Source of the DNA: Brachionus manjavacas
Taxonomy: Eukaryota; Rotifera; Eurotatoria; Ploima; Brachionidae
NCBI GenBank assembly: GCA_019054805.1
Contig: JAHQIY010000001.1
Location: 10,740,501 to 10,804,500 of the forward strand
DNA length: 64,000 bases
Direction of reading: 5' to 3'
The notes under the pieces were generated by a model that saw only the letters and a program-made list of their open reading frames with translations, searched no databases and was not told the origin of the DNA. The translations under genes and the position numbers were made by a program. Numbering within the stretch: position 1 is the stretch's first letter; every line of letters starts with the position of its first letter. Below are positions 9,926 through 21,634 of the stretch, one piece after another.

Positions 9926-10231
9926 TGGACTATTGATATAAAGTTTGATATTTTCAAACTAACTGATGTAATTGATTCTGAAAAAATCATTGTTGGCAAA
10001 GAAATCTTAGTTAAATATTGTAATGATATCTTAGACGCAGTTATTAAATTCATTGGTAATTTTAATTTGATAACTTTTTAGATTTTTTATTTGTTTGTAA
10101 TTTTTCAAGGTTCTAAAAAAGAGTGCTCAAGGAAACTTGAATTTATTTCATCATATCAAAAAGAAGTCTCCAAAAGTAGCAAAAAACGCTTGCTAAATCC
10201 ATCTGTTGATGAAAATAATGAAGTAAAATAA
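9926..10231 (+). pseudogene. fragment of an unidentified protein-coding gene, two 3' exons
   Basis: Two exon-like blocks, 9926-10055 and 10110-10231, are preceded by TTTGTTTATTACAG and separated by a 54-nt GT-AG intron. The phases agree and lead to a stop. Together they encode about 83 residues beginning WTIDIKFDIFKL and ending in a Lys/Ser-rich tail. The middle part (VGKEILVKYCNDILDAVIKFIGSKKEC) alternates strand-like segments ending in Ile-Gly-Ser-Lys-Lys. I found no compatible first exon or start codon upstream: the candidate exons before 9900 all run into stops. This suggests a truncated copy of a repeated gene, or a 3' end whose start lies further off. I do not recognise the family. Confidence 0.35.
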
Positions 10232-10250
10232 CACTCACAAGTTTCAAGCC

Positions 10251-10274
10251 AAGTCCAAGTCCGGACTTGGACTT
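10251..10274. repeat. perfect 24-bp palindrome
   Basis: Two 12-bp halves (AAGTCCAAGTCC and its reverse complement) meet without a spacer. The words resemble the AAGTC-rich arms of the hAT-like MITE copies at 27.3, 45.2 and 57.3 kb, so this may be a remnant of the same family. Confidence 0.6.
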
Positions 10275-10766
10275 TAATTGGGACTTTTAAACAACTCTGG
10301 AAATAATCAAAATCATTGAGCTTGAATCTCAATTAAATTAAAAAAATACCTTACTTGATTTCGAATAGTTAAAAATGTTACAAATATTTTTTTAAAAATA
10401 AAAAAATTAATTTGAAAGCAAAATTAAAATTTTAACTAAATAATGGGACTATAAATATAAGGAATCGAGTTGAAAGGGTTACATCATATAAACAAAAATA
10501 AAAAATTCAGCTTAAAAATTAAAATTTTAAAATGAGCTAGTGCTACCTTAAAGAATGTTTTTATCTCAGTTAAAAAAGCTTTGAACGTAAATTTTTAAAT
10601 TCATAAAAAATAAGGAATTTTAACCAATTAAGCCAAATTTTTATATCAAAGTAGTTGTAAAATAAATTTTTTTGTGTTTATGGCCATTTTATTAGTTAAT
10701 CAAAGTTCAGAAAATTTGCTATTTTTAATTTTATAAAATAAAACTCAAAGCCTTAATAAAGTTAAA

Positions 10767-11189
10767 ATGAAATATTTACTGTTAATTCTCGTCTGTGCTA
10801 GTGCATTGATTGAAATAGCTAATGGAATAAGATGCTCTGTTTGTGAAGTATGTCCTGGCAGCAGTGTTGAATCAGAATTTATTGAGAAAGAACTCACTGC
10901 TGATGAATGCGCTTACTGCCGAGTAATTTATTTTATGTAATTTAATTAAAATTAAGTAGTAAAATTTTATTTCTAGACATCGTATCTAATCAAAGAAGAT
11001 AATCCGTCAATAATAATATCAAAAGCATGTGTGGATCAATGTGAGCCATCATTTTCAGGGGGAATAATTGAAAAATGTTGCTCTATTGATAGATGTAATT
11101 TTTTATTAAATGCATCATCAAATTTAAGATCATTTTATCTTTCATTTTATGTAATTCAATTGATTATTTTGATTTTAATTTTTTTTTAA
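10767..11189 (+). CDS. Ly6/uPAR-type (three-finger) GPI-anchored protein, small
   Basis: Two exons, 10767-10922 and 10977-11189, give 122 aa. Residues 1-20 form a signal peptide (MKYLLLILVCASALIEIANG). The mature part is Cys-rich: CSVCEVCPG, then ECAYC, then CVDQC, ending with KCCSIDRCN. The closing CC plus CN pair, with the final Cys followed by Asn, is the hallmark of the Ly6/uPAR (LU) fold. Residues 95-122 are hydrophobic with no charged cytoplasmic tail (after NASSNLRS), as in a GPI-attachment signal. Such proteins sit on the outer cell surface and act as receptor partners or modulators; the ligand cannot be told from sequence. The exon break inside the LU domain is usual for the family. 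AATAAA follows the stop by about 20 nt. The protein is invertebrate Ly6-like, and nothing suggests a venom toxin. Confidence 0.75.
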
Positions 11190-12539
11190 GTTTTAATTTA
11201 AATTAAAAAAAATAAATTGCATTCGATTAAAAAAATAGATTAATACGCGGAAGTGTAATAAACCATTGATTGTTTGATCATTTTTAAAATTTATTAATAA
11301 AAAAATTCTCAATTAAATATTTTTTTGATTGTAAGTCAATTTAAATAGATTCTGATGTTTTCTTTCTATTTTGTTTTAAAAAAATTGATAAGTTATATTT
11401 CATTACAAAATTTTAGCAAAATATTTGTATTTTATGTAAAATTTCGTAAGAAAAAATAAGGAATTTTGTTTCAATTTTTTTTTTCAAGTTAAATTAATTC
11501 AAAATTTTGAAAAAATACACTTTTTTTTTACCGGAGGAACGATATTCTTCACTTAAGTTATTTTAGATGAAATTACATAAATCACGTAAATTTAAGTTAT
11601 TTTACATTTGAACTGATTTATCTCTTTTATAAATTTAGCTCTACAAATTTAACTCAATTTAAAGCACTTTCACTTACCCTATAAAATTAATCTGATAAAT
11701 GCTATAATCTTTTTAGATGGGATTTTTTGTTTTTTTCTAAATTATAAGATTGCTCCAATTGTAAAATGCAATTCTGTATTTTTCTATTTTGTTTAATTGA
11801 TTAGATTTATTAAAAAATATTTCCAATAATGCATAAGCTCGAATTAATTTACAACTACTTTTTGATCGAGAATCAGATACAACTTGAAAATATTATTTAA
11901 TATTAGAAATATTTATATAAAATATTATAATATTTATTTGTGAACAACTGAAAGAAGCTAAAGAAAAAGAAAATTAAAACTCGTGAAAAGTGATAAGAAC
12001 CAAATTAATGGCGATCTTAAATTTCTAAACTACTAAAAAAATGTTTCTGATTTTTTTATAATTTCTTTTATGTTTGGATAATAGAAAAGCTCCTTAATAC
12101 ACAAATTTCACCAAATTTACTGTTAATTAGTTTTTATATTTCATTTTAATTTCTCGTCACTCGAGGTGTTTATTTTTTGAAAAAAATACTAATAAACAAT
12201 ATGTTTTGTAAATTAAATAATTTAATTTGTATCATTTTTTCAAGAAGACCAAATTTAATTCAAATTCTGGGCGACAACTTTAATTTTTTTAAATGATAGG
12301 TGATTGAGGAAAAGCTCGGAACCATGAAATTTTTAAATAAAAAATAAAATAAATAATAATAACTATTTAAGCAACAATGTCATTAAGAAGGATGAAAATT
12401 AAACACTTTAAAACATTTATAAAAAAATTGCTTTCTTAGAACTCGGAATTTATCCGAATGGAAATAGGCTTCATTTAAAATCTCATTTTTGCATTAATTT
12501 AAAAAAAAAATAAATAATCGAATAAATTTCATTCAAAAA
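11190..12539. other. intergenic AT-rich sequence
   Basis: Apart from the AATAAA of the Ly6-like gene near 11209, I see no gene, RNA or repeat. A few short ORFs have no coding character. Confidence 0.45.
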
Positions 12540-14520
12540 CGGTATTTTTTGAATTAGTAAAAGGTTTTTGGCAGAGATTCCTAAAATGGTATAATAGCTT
12601 GCTTGGGAGATGCGAGGTTAAGTGCAAGATTACGAAAATGGGTAGTTAATATTTAATAAAAGAGAACATTTCAGGCGCAATACAAAAAGTTTGTTTCAAT
12701 TAGTTGTTGGGTTCCTCAAGGGAGCTACCTTTTACATTCCATTTTTTTTGTTTATTTGTATATTTCAGTAAAAGTTAGCTCTGTTTACCGACGATTTATG
12801 CATCGGGTTAGACTTAAAATAAATTTTAATTTATATTTAAAGAATTTTTCAAGTAAAGAAATTTTTAAACTAATATCAAATTTTATTTTTTTGTCACAAA
12901 AAGAATATAAATTTAAATTTAAATTTAAAAATTGCTTATGAATTAGTTTGTTTTTTGAGTTAAAAATTAACTAAATTCAAGACTTACGAACAAGTCTAAA
13001 TTTGATCAATTTCAAAACATTAAAAGAACAAGAATTGAAACTTCAAAAGGCAAAGAACAGAATTTTCGAATTCTGTTCAACGTGGCAAAAAACTTCGCAA
13101 TAAACATGTTTAAAACTAATTACACAACTTTTGCCACTGCGGGCAGCTTAAAAATTGCGCAGTAAATATTAACTTAAACTTTCAATGGATGGACTTTAAT
13201 TTGTCTGCGCGAACTTTAGAAAAAATTAAAAATAAATTTAAAGTCCAATCTTAGACTTGATTTAAGACTTGTGACTTTCATCGAAAAAAAAACCATTCTA
13301 AAAACCAGCTTACTCAAATGGATCAAAAATTCAAATTGTCAAACTCAGTATCTCTAAACACCACACTGTTCAATTTCCTTATCAGATCGCTTTTTGAATA
13401 CTGGTTTATATTACTAAATGTGAGAACAGAAAAAATATAAAGTTTTTTGAAGTTTTTCATCAAAATGTGTATTAGCCTTACTTTAAAAAAAAAATGGCAA
13501 TTGAAAATTTGAAAAAAATTAATAAAATTTTTTATCCTTCATTTTTGCCTACTCAAATACTTAATTATGTCAAAAAAGTGTGCTATTATAATTAACTCTA
13601 ATTAAATTTAAAAAAATAAAAATTGAATTAACTATGTTAAAGTCGGATGTTTTTTCTTAACATGGGTCAAATTTATTCAATTTTCAAAACCTGACATTAA
13701 AATTGAACATTACTCTTTTTAAAAACAGTGCTCATTTTTTAGTGACATGTCATTATTCGATTTAGTTACATGTCACTAAATTAGGATAATTACGTTTAAA
13801 GCCAAAAAGAAATCAAGTTTCTTGGGATTGAATTTGATTCTAAGTTAAATTTTGATATACTGGTAGACGAAATAAAAAAACGCTTCAATAAAAGGCAAAA
13901 TATTATTAAGATACTGTCAAACAAAAAATGAGGTCTTAATCAAATACACTGGTAAACTTCAATGAATCTTTAGTAGGATCAATTCCAGACTATTCTTTTT
14001 CTTGCTTGAATTCATCTTCAGAAAATAATTTCAGAAAACTACAAGTAATTCAGAATACAGTAGTCAGATCTATCCTCAAGTTAAAATATGATACTTCCTC
14101 CAACATCGTGAATCACGAGGCTTTTAATAAATTTAAATTACAAAAAGTTTCGAATCGGCTTTTTGAGTTGAGTGAGAGATATGTTGGGACATTAATGAGT
14201 CATTCTATTCCATTGGCTGTCAGACGGGTGGATGAATACTAAGAGGGTTTCGAATCAAGGAATATTGAATACCCAACTCCATTGTGTAATTGCTATTTTA
14301 CTATTTCCTCTTTTTTTCCTGAAGCTTCAATCATGTAAACATGTGTCACATGTAACACCTTATTTCAATATATGTCTTTTTAACTTTCATTTCATTTTAT
14401 TATAACTTATTTTAATTTATTTTGATTTCTTATTTTCATTATTATTTTTTTTTAAAGTTTATTCTGAAGGAGCTCTAGCTTGATAAAGAAAACAATTAAA
14501 TAAATAAAATAAAATGTTTA
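12540..14520 (+). mobile_element. decayed non-LTR retrotransposon (LINE), reverse transcriptase 3' half
   Basis: Pieces of a LINE reverse transcriptase can be read across several frames. At 12715-12735 there is a VPQGS motif (the B motif preceding the catalytic box). At 12779-12800, in another frame, LFTDDLCI gives the catalytic F/YxDD box. Around 13820-13925, FLGIEFDSKLNF and an ...IKKRFNKRQNIIKIL stretch match the thumb region of jockey/CR1-like elements. At 14006-14242, the C-terminal part includes KLQVIQNTVVRSILKL. Many frameshifts and stops, plus an AT-rich insertion between the boxes and the thumb, show it is dead. The 3' end runs into a T-rich region and an AAATAAATAAAATAAAATG tail near 14500. 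Two other 3' fragments of the same family lie at 44.5 and 49.8 kb. Confidence 0.75.
13736..13797. repeat. partial copy of the GTGACATGTCAC-type MITE
   Basis: ACATGTCACTAAATTAGG followed by ATAATTACG is nearly identical to one arm of the complete foldback at 37855-37971. The left arm here is truncated or diverged. It lies inside the decayed LINE, so it inserted into or beside it. Confidence 0.55.
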
Positions 14521-14633
14521 TCCTTTTTTTTCTTTTTATCTCCTTTTATTTTATTTTATTTTATTTTTAATTTTGAAGAGCCATTAGCTCGGGTACAGAT
14601 TAACGAATAAATATACCAATAATATCAAATAAA

Positions 14634-15010
14634 ATGAGTAATCCAAAAGGTTTAAAAAGAAAACTTTAACAAACTTCAATTGAAGATAAATATAATGCAA
14701 TACTTGCAATTGAAAAAATAAGACACAAATCGCTAAGGAGCTAGGAGTATGAATTAGTACAGTAAGTGGTCGGTGTAAAAAACTAAAAAAAGATGTATTT
14801 GAAGAAAAAGAAAAATGTAAATCCTGAAAAGCATAAACGAGTAAGGTTAGCTAAGTTTGATCAGGTAGAAGATCCATTGTAAGAATGGATCAAGGAAGCA
14901 AGATCTAAAAAATAGACCTATTTTGTTCGAAAAAGCAAAAAGATTGGCTAATCTTATGGTTCGTTTGAAAGATTCAAAAAAGGAAATTAAATGTTAAATA
15001 AAAAGAAGAA
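14634..15010 (+). mobile_element. decayed pogo/Tigger-type transposase, N-terminal DNA-binding part
   Basis: Across two frames the translation shows a CENP-B-like pair of helix-turn-helix domains. The first piece begins MSNPKGLKRKL and continues SIEDKYNAILAIEK. A shifted frame gives QIAKELGV, a stop codon, then ISTVSGRCKKLKKDVFEE. The second domain reads KRVRLAKFDQVEDPL, stop, EWIKEARSKK. This order and spacing (N-terminal HTH, then a CENP-B HTH with an ARSK motif) is that of Tigger/pogo transposases. Multiple in-frame stops and shifts mean it is not active. No catalytic DDE part or terminal repeats were found next to it. The element at 34142-34986 is a separate, better preserved derivative of the same superfamily. 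Confidence 0.65.
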
Positions 15011-15589
15011 CGGCCAAGCACCATTTACTTTATAAATGAATTGTTTAAAAAAAATTACCAAAAATTATAGAGCCAAATGATCCAAAGGATTTTTTATTTT
15101 TTTATTACGGTTAAGTAGAAACTTTTATGACTGCTCTTCGACTTCGACTTAACAGGGTTTACCTCACTTTAAATTCTCAAAAAAACAACCAATTTAATAA
15201 GTCACAAAAAAAATTTTTATAATAATTTTTTTTTCATTTTGTTTTGAGATATTTTTATATTTCAAAATTTTTTTAAAGTTATTTGACTTGAAGTTCCTTC
15301 AATCTAAAATCATTTTAAAAGAAATCTTGATAATTAATAAGATTAATTTTTTTTTATGAAGGGGAAAAGTGATAAGATTTCAAACAATAATCAAAATTTT
15401 TTAAAAAAGTCATTTTTTGTTTTTTTTTAATTATTATTAAACATCGAAAAAAAGTAAAAAAAAAAAAGTAAAAAAATAAAATAAAAACAGATAAATTAAA
15501 AAAAGAATAATTTTTAATTTCCATTTACGTTTAACTACTTTGAGAAATATTTAATCAAAAATAAAATAAATTTTAGAATCATTCATTAA

Positions 15590-17110
15590 ATAATGATTCA
15601 AAATGAAAATTTTATCTATAATAAACCTAATCTTAGCTGAAAAGTTTTTAGCTCAGATACAATTTGCGCAGATATATTTAGATTTTTTGAAATTAAGCTA
15701 ATAATAAAAACTTCGTGATGTTTTTAATTTAATCCAAAATGAATGAAAAAATTCATTATTGGCATCTTGTTTTTGTCTTAATTGAGCACAATTTTTCTGA
15801 TTAAGCTTAAGTGTTTCGATTGTTTTTCAATTTAATCACATCTTAATTAAAAAAATCCAATACTTTATTTCTGTAAAATATTCATGTTTTTCATTAAATT
15901 AACTAAAAAAAATACAATAAAGATATTTTCTTTCATAAGATTAAAACAAGAAATTTTCATTATCTTAGGTAATATTAATCGCTTTCTCAGTTGGATTACA
16001 TCAAAATCGATGACAAGTGAATTTGCTTTTAAGGAGATTATAGTCAACAATAATGCTCAGCTCAAATGGTAACTGCGTTTTTTTTCATTTAAAAAATATC
16101 TCAATCAATCATTCATTAAAAAAATTCATCTAATCCTTTACTAAAAAAACAGAGAAAAAGAAAAAAATCAAATCCCCTTGTCATTAGTTTTCCCGCAATA
16201 TTTATTGATTTTTTCAATTCATGCTATTTTAATGAAAACTAATGAAGTTGGTTCTTGGCAAATGGTTGAGTCAGACGCGTTCTTCGAATGTGTTGAACGA
16301 TTTAATAAAATTTCTTCAAATTCTGGAAAATCTAACACCGATGGATCAAAAAAATAGTACTTTTAAAATGATTGATTAAATTATTTTCCTCATTCAGATC
16401 GCCTTTTACTTTCAGTGCGGTGCCTGCTCCTGGGATTCTCACTATTAACACTAAAAAAAACTTTCTTTGCGTTCAATTTCTCAAAAGCAACTCTTTGAAT
16501 AGATTAAGTCTTAATTAATAAAAGCTTTAGAAAATCAATCAATCTCTTGCAAAGATTTTATTTTTTTATAAAATGAGTTGGCAGTCAGGTAGCTTGTTTT
16601 CTAAGAGTTAAACTAATTAAAATTAATTTCCCAATGGGTTTATTTAGAAAAAACACAAGGCTAATTTAACAAATTTTAATTTACTCGATTGGAATTTTCC
16701 TATTTAGAATGTTGATAATCCCGCAATTGCTGTTGGAAAAAAAGGTAATCACAATTTTCATTTTGCCATTGATTCGGGCTAATGTTTGAGATGTATCCCG
16801 AGTCGAAATTCTACTAATGCATTTAATTATGGAAATGTTTTTTTGGATCTTTTCAATCTTTCATTAATTGAATTTACATATTTGAGCGCTGATTATTTGG
16901 AAAATTTTCGAATTTGCTCAAGTAAAAAGTGATCTTTATTCATGAAAAAAAATATGTTTTTCTCTTCACATTAGGACTGTTGATCGAAATAGATCCTTGC
17001 TTATAGATAATGTAAAGAAAATTAATAAATAGTATGCCTTAATAGGTTCTAAATGCATTAAAAAGAAATATTTTTAAAATCTATTTTTCATTTTAGGCAT
17101 AAAACAAAAA
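15590..17110 (+). pseudogene. possible decayed multi-exon gene of unknown identity
   Basis: Several separate blocks have protein-like composition in an otherwise non-coding stretch. At 15603 a short ORF starts with a hydrophobic MKILSIINLILAEKF. Around 15985-16072 there is LSWITSKSMTSEFAFKEII ending at a GGTAACTG donor-like site. At 16232-16354 there is MKTNEVGSWQMVESDAFF. At 16398-16450 there is SPFTFSAVPAPGILTINT. At 16710-16935 DNPAIAVGKKGNHNFHFAI, then an in-frame TAA, then CLRCIPSRNSTNAF and IEFTYLSADYLENFRICS. The blocks are all on plus and in sensible order, but frames are broken by stops. They could be a dead gene, or real exons mis-joined by me. I do not recognise the family. Confidence 0.3.
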
Positions 17111-20100
17111 TAAAGCTCAGAGCTTAGTTGAAATTTAATTATTATTAAATAATAATTCATATTTTAATCGTTTCTGGTTATGCTTTTTATATTTATGAGA
17201 TTAAGATAAACTTTTTTCTTATAAAATCAGTTTATGTTCTTTATCATTTATCTATGAGTAAAACAATATACGAAACACCATTAGATATAAAGTTTTAGAT
17301 TAAATTTATTTAACTAAAAGCGTTTTTTTGTGTAATCAAAATTTTTTTAGTCTCAAAATTAAAATTAGTTATGAATTTTAGAAGTTCTTTTCTTTTAAAA
17401 AAAAAATCTTTGTCGTTTCCGATGAAGAATTCTTTTTTTTACAATTGTCTTGAATCAATTTTTGTATCTAAAATTTGATTAAAAATATTTGCAATCAAAT
17501 TTAATTTGTATATTAAAATGAATTAAATATAATTATTTCTTTATAATCATGACATTCTACATTCTATATATTTCATTAAATATTCTCCTTAAAACTTTCT
17601 TCCAGGCTTGTGTTCAATAATTCATTAATAAAAATTTTTGACAGTAAAGACAGAAAATAAGATTTATCTTTGAAAATATTTGAAATATTTTCACATTGTT
17701 GTTATTAATTAGAATTTTTGTTCGGCTATTTTTTATTAAAAACACGAACATCTTTGAATTAATTGATCGGACCTACTAAATTTTCCTAGAAATTAATACT
17801 ATTACCAATTAAATTTATTTTGTTTACCAAAAATAATAAACATGCCTTATTATTAATAATTTTTTTAGCCTTAGCTATTCTGAACAAAAAAACTTTTTGT
17901 TCTCTATTTTCATGTTGTCTTTTTTAATCAAATCTCAAAGTAAATATGGCATAATTTTAATTTTTTAATTATTGATTATTTTTTTTTCTCCAAATTTAAA
18001 TTAATAATTAAATCTAGATGTATTAATTAATTTCGTAACAATAATTTCCGAAGTCAAAATTTTATTTAATTACAAGCTAAAAGCTAATTTCTATTTGAAA
18101 GCTAGGTAGCTTTTATCTTTTTAATTTATTCATGTGTTATTTATTTAATGATATATTAACAAAAATGTATATATCATTAATAGATTGTTTGTAATTTAAG
18201 CATATGAGTACCTGGAGCAATTCGCATTGCTGCTTTCTAAGAATTTAGAAAAGAAGTGACAACAATTTTTCATAAAAATAATGAAAGTGCAAGCGCCTGG
18301 ATTCAATTTAAATTATTAAACATGTCTGTCTATTTCTTAACACTTTTATTGCATATTTCAAGTTTTTACATTCAAATGATAAATAAATTAGTTGATTAAT
18401 TGATGATTTATGGATTAAAAGTGGCTATGGGTTAATGCAGAACAGGATGCATATGAGTAAAATTTATGTTCTAATTATTGATTTTATGAATATCATGATT
18501 ATGATTATTATTATAATTATTATTTCAAGTATTTGCATTTATTTTCTTCTTTTATTTTTTATTGAAATATTTTAACAGTTTATACCATAAATATGAAAAA
18601 AATCTCATATGATATATGCCTTTAGAATGATGCAAACCACTCACTCTATAAAAAATAATTTCTTTATTTACTTTTATGCATAAATAAGCGAGAATAAGTA
18701 TTTTTTTAATTACAAATCGATATGACAGAGCCTGGTAATAATTGAGCCAATGCGAATTTTGATTGCCAAATTATTATAAAAACTAATTGTAATTCATTTT
18801 TGTAATCTTATTATAATATTGCTTGAGTTTTTCCCGAGCATTTTTCGTTCTTTTGCAGCCATAAGTCTTGCATCCTACAATCTAAATTAATGTTGAAATT
18901 CAACAAACAAGAACTGTTTTATATGCTGCCAATGCTGTTTTTGCTCTTGTCAGTGCTCGAGTTGCTCTCTCGTTTTTTTTCGCACTTCTCTCACTTAAAT
19001 TGTATTACACATCCCTTTATTTTCTTTCCAAGTTTATTAATAATTGCATGGTAGTAATAATTACACGAAATAAAAAGAGAAAAGGAACTAGATTTACAAG
19101 ATTTGATTGTCAGCCAATTTTTTGTTCTTTTTGAATGTAAAATAGTGACAAATTTTTGTATTTCTTTTTTTGTTTCTTATATTTTGACATTTTTTGAATT
19201 TGAAGTGGCAAAATTACAAGTTTAGACTCTATCAATGAATGTCTTTTATTCAATTAATATTGACAGTCGAGGCACACAGGAAAATAATTGGGTGCGAATA
19301 TGATTATCATTTAATATTATATGAAGTTCGCAATCCAAATTTCAAAAGAAAATCAATAACATTTTTAAAATTTTATATTTTTCAATTTAATTTCGACTTT
19401 AGGTAGACTTTAACTGTACTCACCAAAGAATGTTGGTTATGCTATTCCTTTTTTTTTGTTTAGTATGGAACTTAATAACTACTCTGCGTGATCTAGATAA
19501 AAAATTAGAGTGTTAAACCAGAATTTTTAAATTAGATCCTAAAAGTTAGACTTGGATTTCGATGCGCTCATTTAAAATAAGAACGGAATATTTTTTTTAA
19601 TTTCGATATGATAATTTCCTTTAAGTAAATAAACTATAATTTTTTTTAATTTTTTTAATGTCTTTTCCCAAGTGTCAAAGTGCTCTCTAAAATATCGAAT
19701 TACTGGGAATGAGACATAGAGAAATTTAGTTTTCAAACCAAGAAATCTTCTAGAAAATTGTTTTGAAGTAAAATTGAGTTTAATTAGAGCGGAAAAATTG
19801 TCAATCGGAAAATCAACCGGGTGAATGCACGACTTGAAAAAAAATTTTGACAAAATTATAAAAAAGAAGCAATTAAAAAAAGTTGTTGTAAAAGGAAATA
19901 GTTTTTAAGACAGGAAAAATTATTAATTAAATTTTTTAAAATGTTCCAAAAAGGCCAGATAGTTTATTAGTTAAAAATTAAACTAAATTTTTTAAGGCTC
20001 AATTTTTCGTATGCATAAAATCATCGATTAAATTAAACCAGGCCTAGTTAATCTAAAACTAGATTAGGTAAACAATTTTTTCCAATACGTCAATGCAAAT

Positions 20101-21634
20101 GTAAACATCATGTAATATGAATTTAGTTTATCTATCTAGTTACTCAGAAATTTGAATATTTTTTTTCAATAGAAATCTATTCAATAAATTTAACTTTTCT
20201 ATGCTAATGCAAAATTTGACAAAATTTTTCGATTCAGAAAATTTTTGTAATTGGATTTTAAGAACAAATTTAAAACTTGGTTAGATGCTTAAATTTGCTG
20301 TTTGGTCACAAGCTTGTGGTCAAAATAGGAAAAAAGAAATAAATCAATTGTAAATGTTTTTAGTTTAAATTAATCTCAAAAAAAGCTAAGTAATATTCGA
20401 GAGATTAAATCGTAAAAATTGAAGTAATCTCTTAATGAAAGACAAATACACCAGCATCTTACAATTCTTTAGATTTTTTTTTATAATTATTTTTCATGTT
20501 TTTACAAACAGAGAAATTTTTATAATCATGATTAGATTTGTTAGTTAATAAAAGTTGATTCCCTAGATCGTATCCCAAAATATATTTGAAATAATAAATC
20601 TCATGCAAATCTTGCCATGATATCTTCATGATCTACTTTGTTTCCCAACATTTTTCTCATTGAGATCTCCTTAGAGACTTGGCCAATTTTAATTCAAAGG
20701 TACATGGCAATTTTTTTTACTATGCCATTAAATCATAAGATTTCGGTTTCACTAAAACTAAAAAACTAAAAATACATTTTCAAAAAATTTATTTTTTAGG
20801 TTCTTCGACCCATTGTTTTCAGTTATTAATATGAAAAATTATATTATTTCGACAATCATAGTTTTTAATTAGAATTAAAAATAAATAAAATAAGCGAATT
20901 TTTATGTTGCATCATTTTTGTAACATGCAATATTTTAATTTTGCCAACTTCGAACTTCCAAATAGAACCACGTTTTTGATTCAAGTTTTTTTTTTAAATC
21001 TTAATTATCTCAATCAAATTTTTATTTTTTTGGCAAAAATCAATAAAAAATATTTTTAAAACAAGTTAATTATTTTAACAGATGCAATAAAAAATACCTT
21101 TTGCAAGATACATTTTTTTTGAAAGTGCAAAAAATTCAAATGATCCATGAGTCTATCCAACTTGGTCTACCCTCAAGACAAAAAAAGATTGTTTAAACAA
21201 TTTTTTTGGTTTCATTTGGAGAGCTTAAAATAAAGAAATAAAATCCACTTTAATCACTTAAAATAAGCGGAAAAAATTAACATTTTTTAAAATTTTAGAT
21301 CTCTCTTCAATTAATTAGAGATTCACATGAGTTTAGAACTGTTCGAAATAAAGCGATACTCTTCGTGGAAGAGACAAATCAATCGAACGGAATAAATATT
21401 TTAAAAAGAAATTAATCAACTAAATTAATATTAATAAAAATGTTCATAAAGCCAATGCACAACAAAAGCTCGATTATTACTAAATTAAGTAAGAATTTCA
21501 GTTTAGTTCAAACCACATGAGCTGGAACTTCGCTAGCTTTACATAATTTAGAACAACAACAAAAAAAATTCAAAAAAGCACAAGAATTTTAGAATTCATT
21601 TAAAAATATTTAAAAAAAAAAAAAAAAATAAACC
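17111..21634. other. 4.5-kb gene-poor region upstream of the DLC-type gene
   Basis: No gene can be supported. A slightly GC-richer patch at 18890-19054 holds a 54-residue ORF beginning MLKFNKQELFYML with one hydrophobic segment. A 93-residue minus ORF at 19572-19853 (DFPIDNFSALIKL...) has some protein-like composition. Neither has splice or homology support. The stretch just before 21635 may contain promoter or untranslated exons of the DLC gene. Confidence 0.4.

Noticed and set aside
18480..18530. ATT/TGATTA-rich tract as a regulatory element
   Set aside because: Simple low-complexity sequence, common throughout this AT-rich window.
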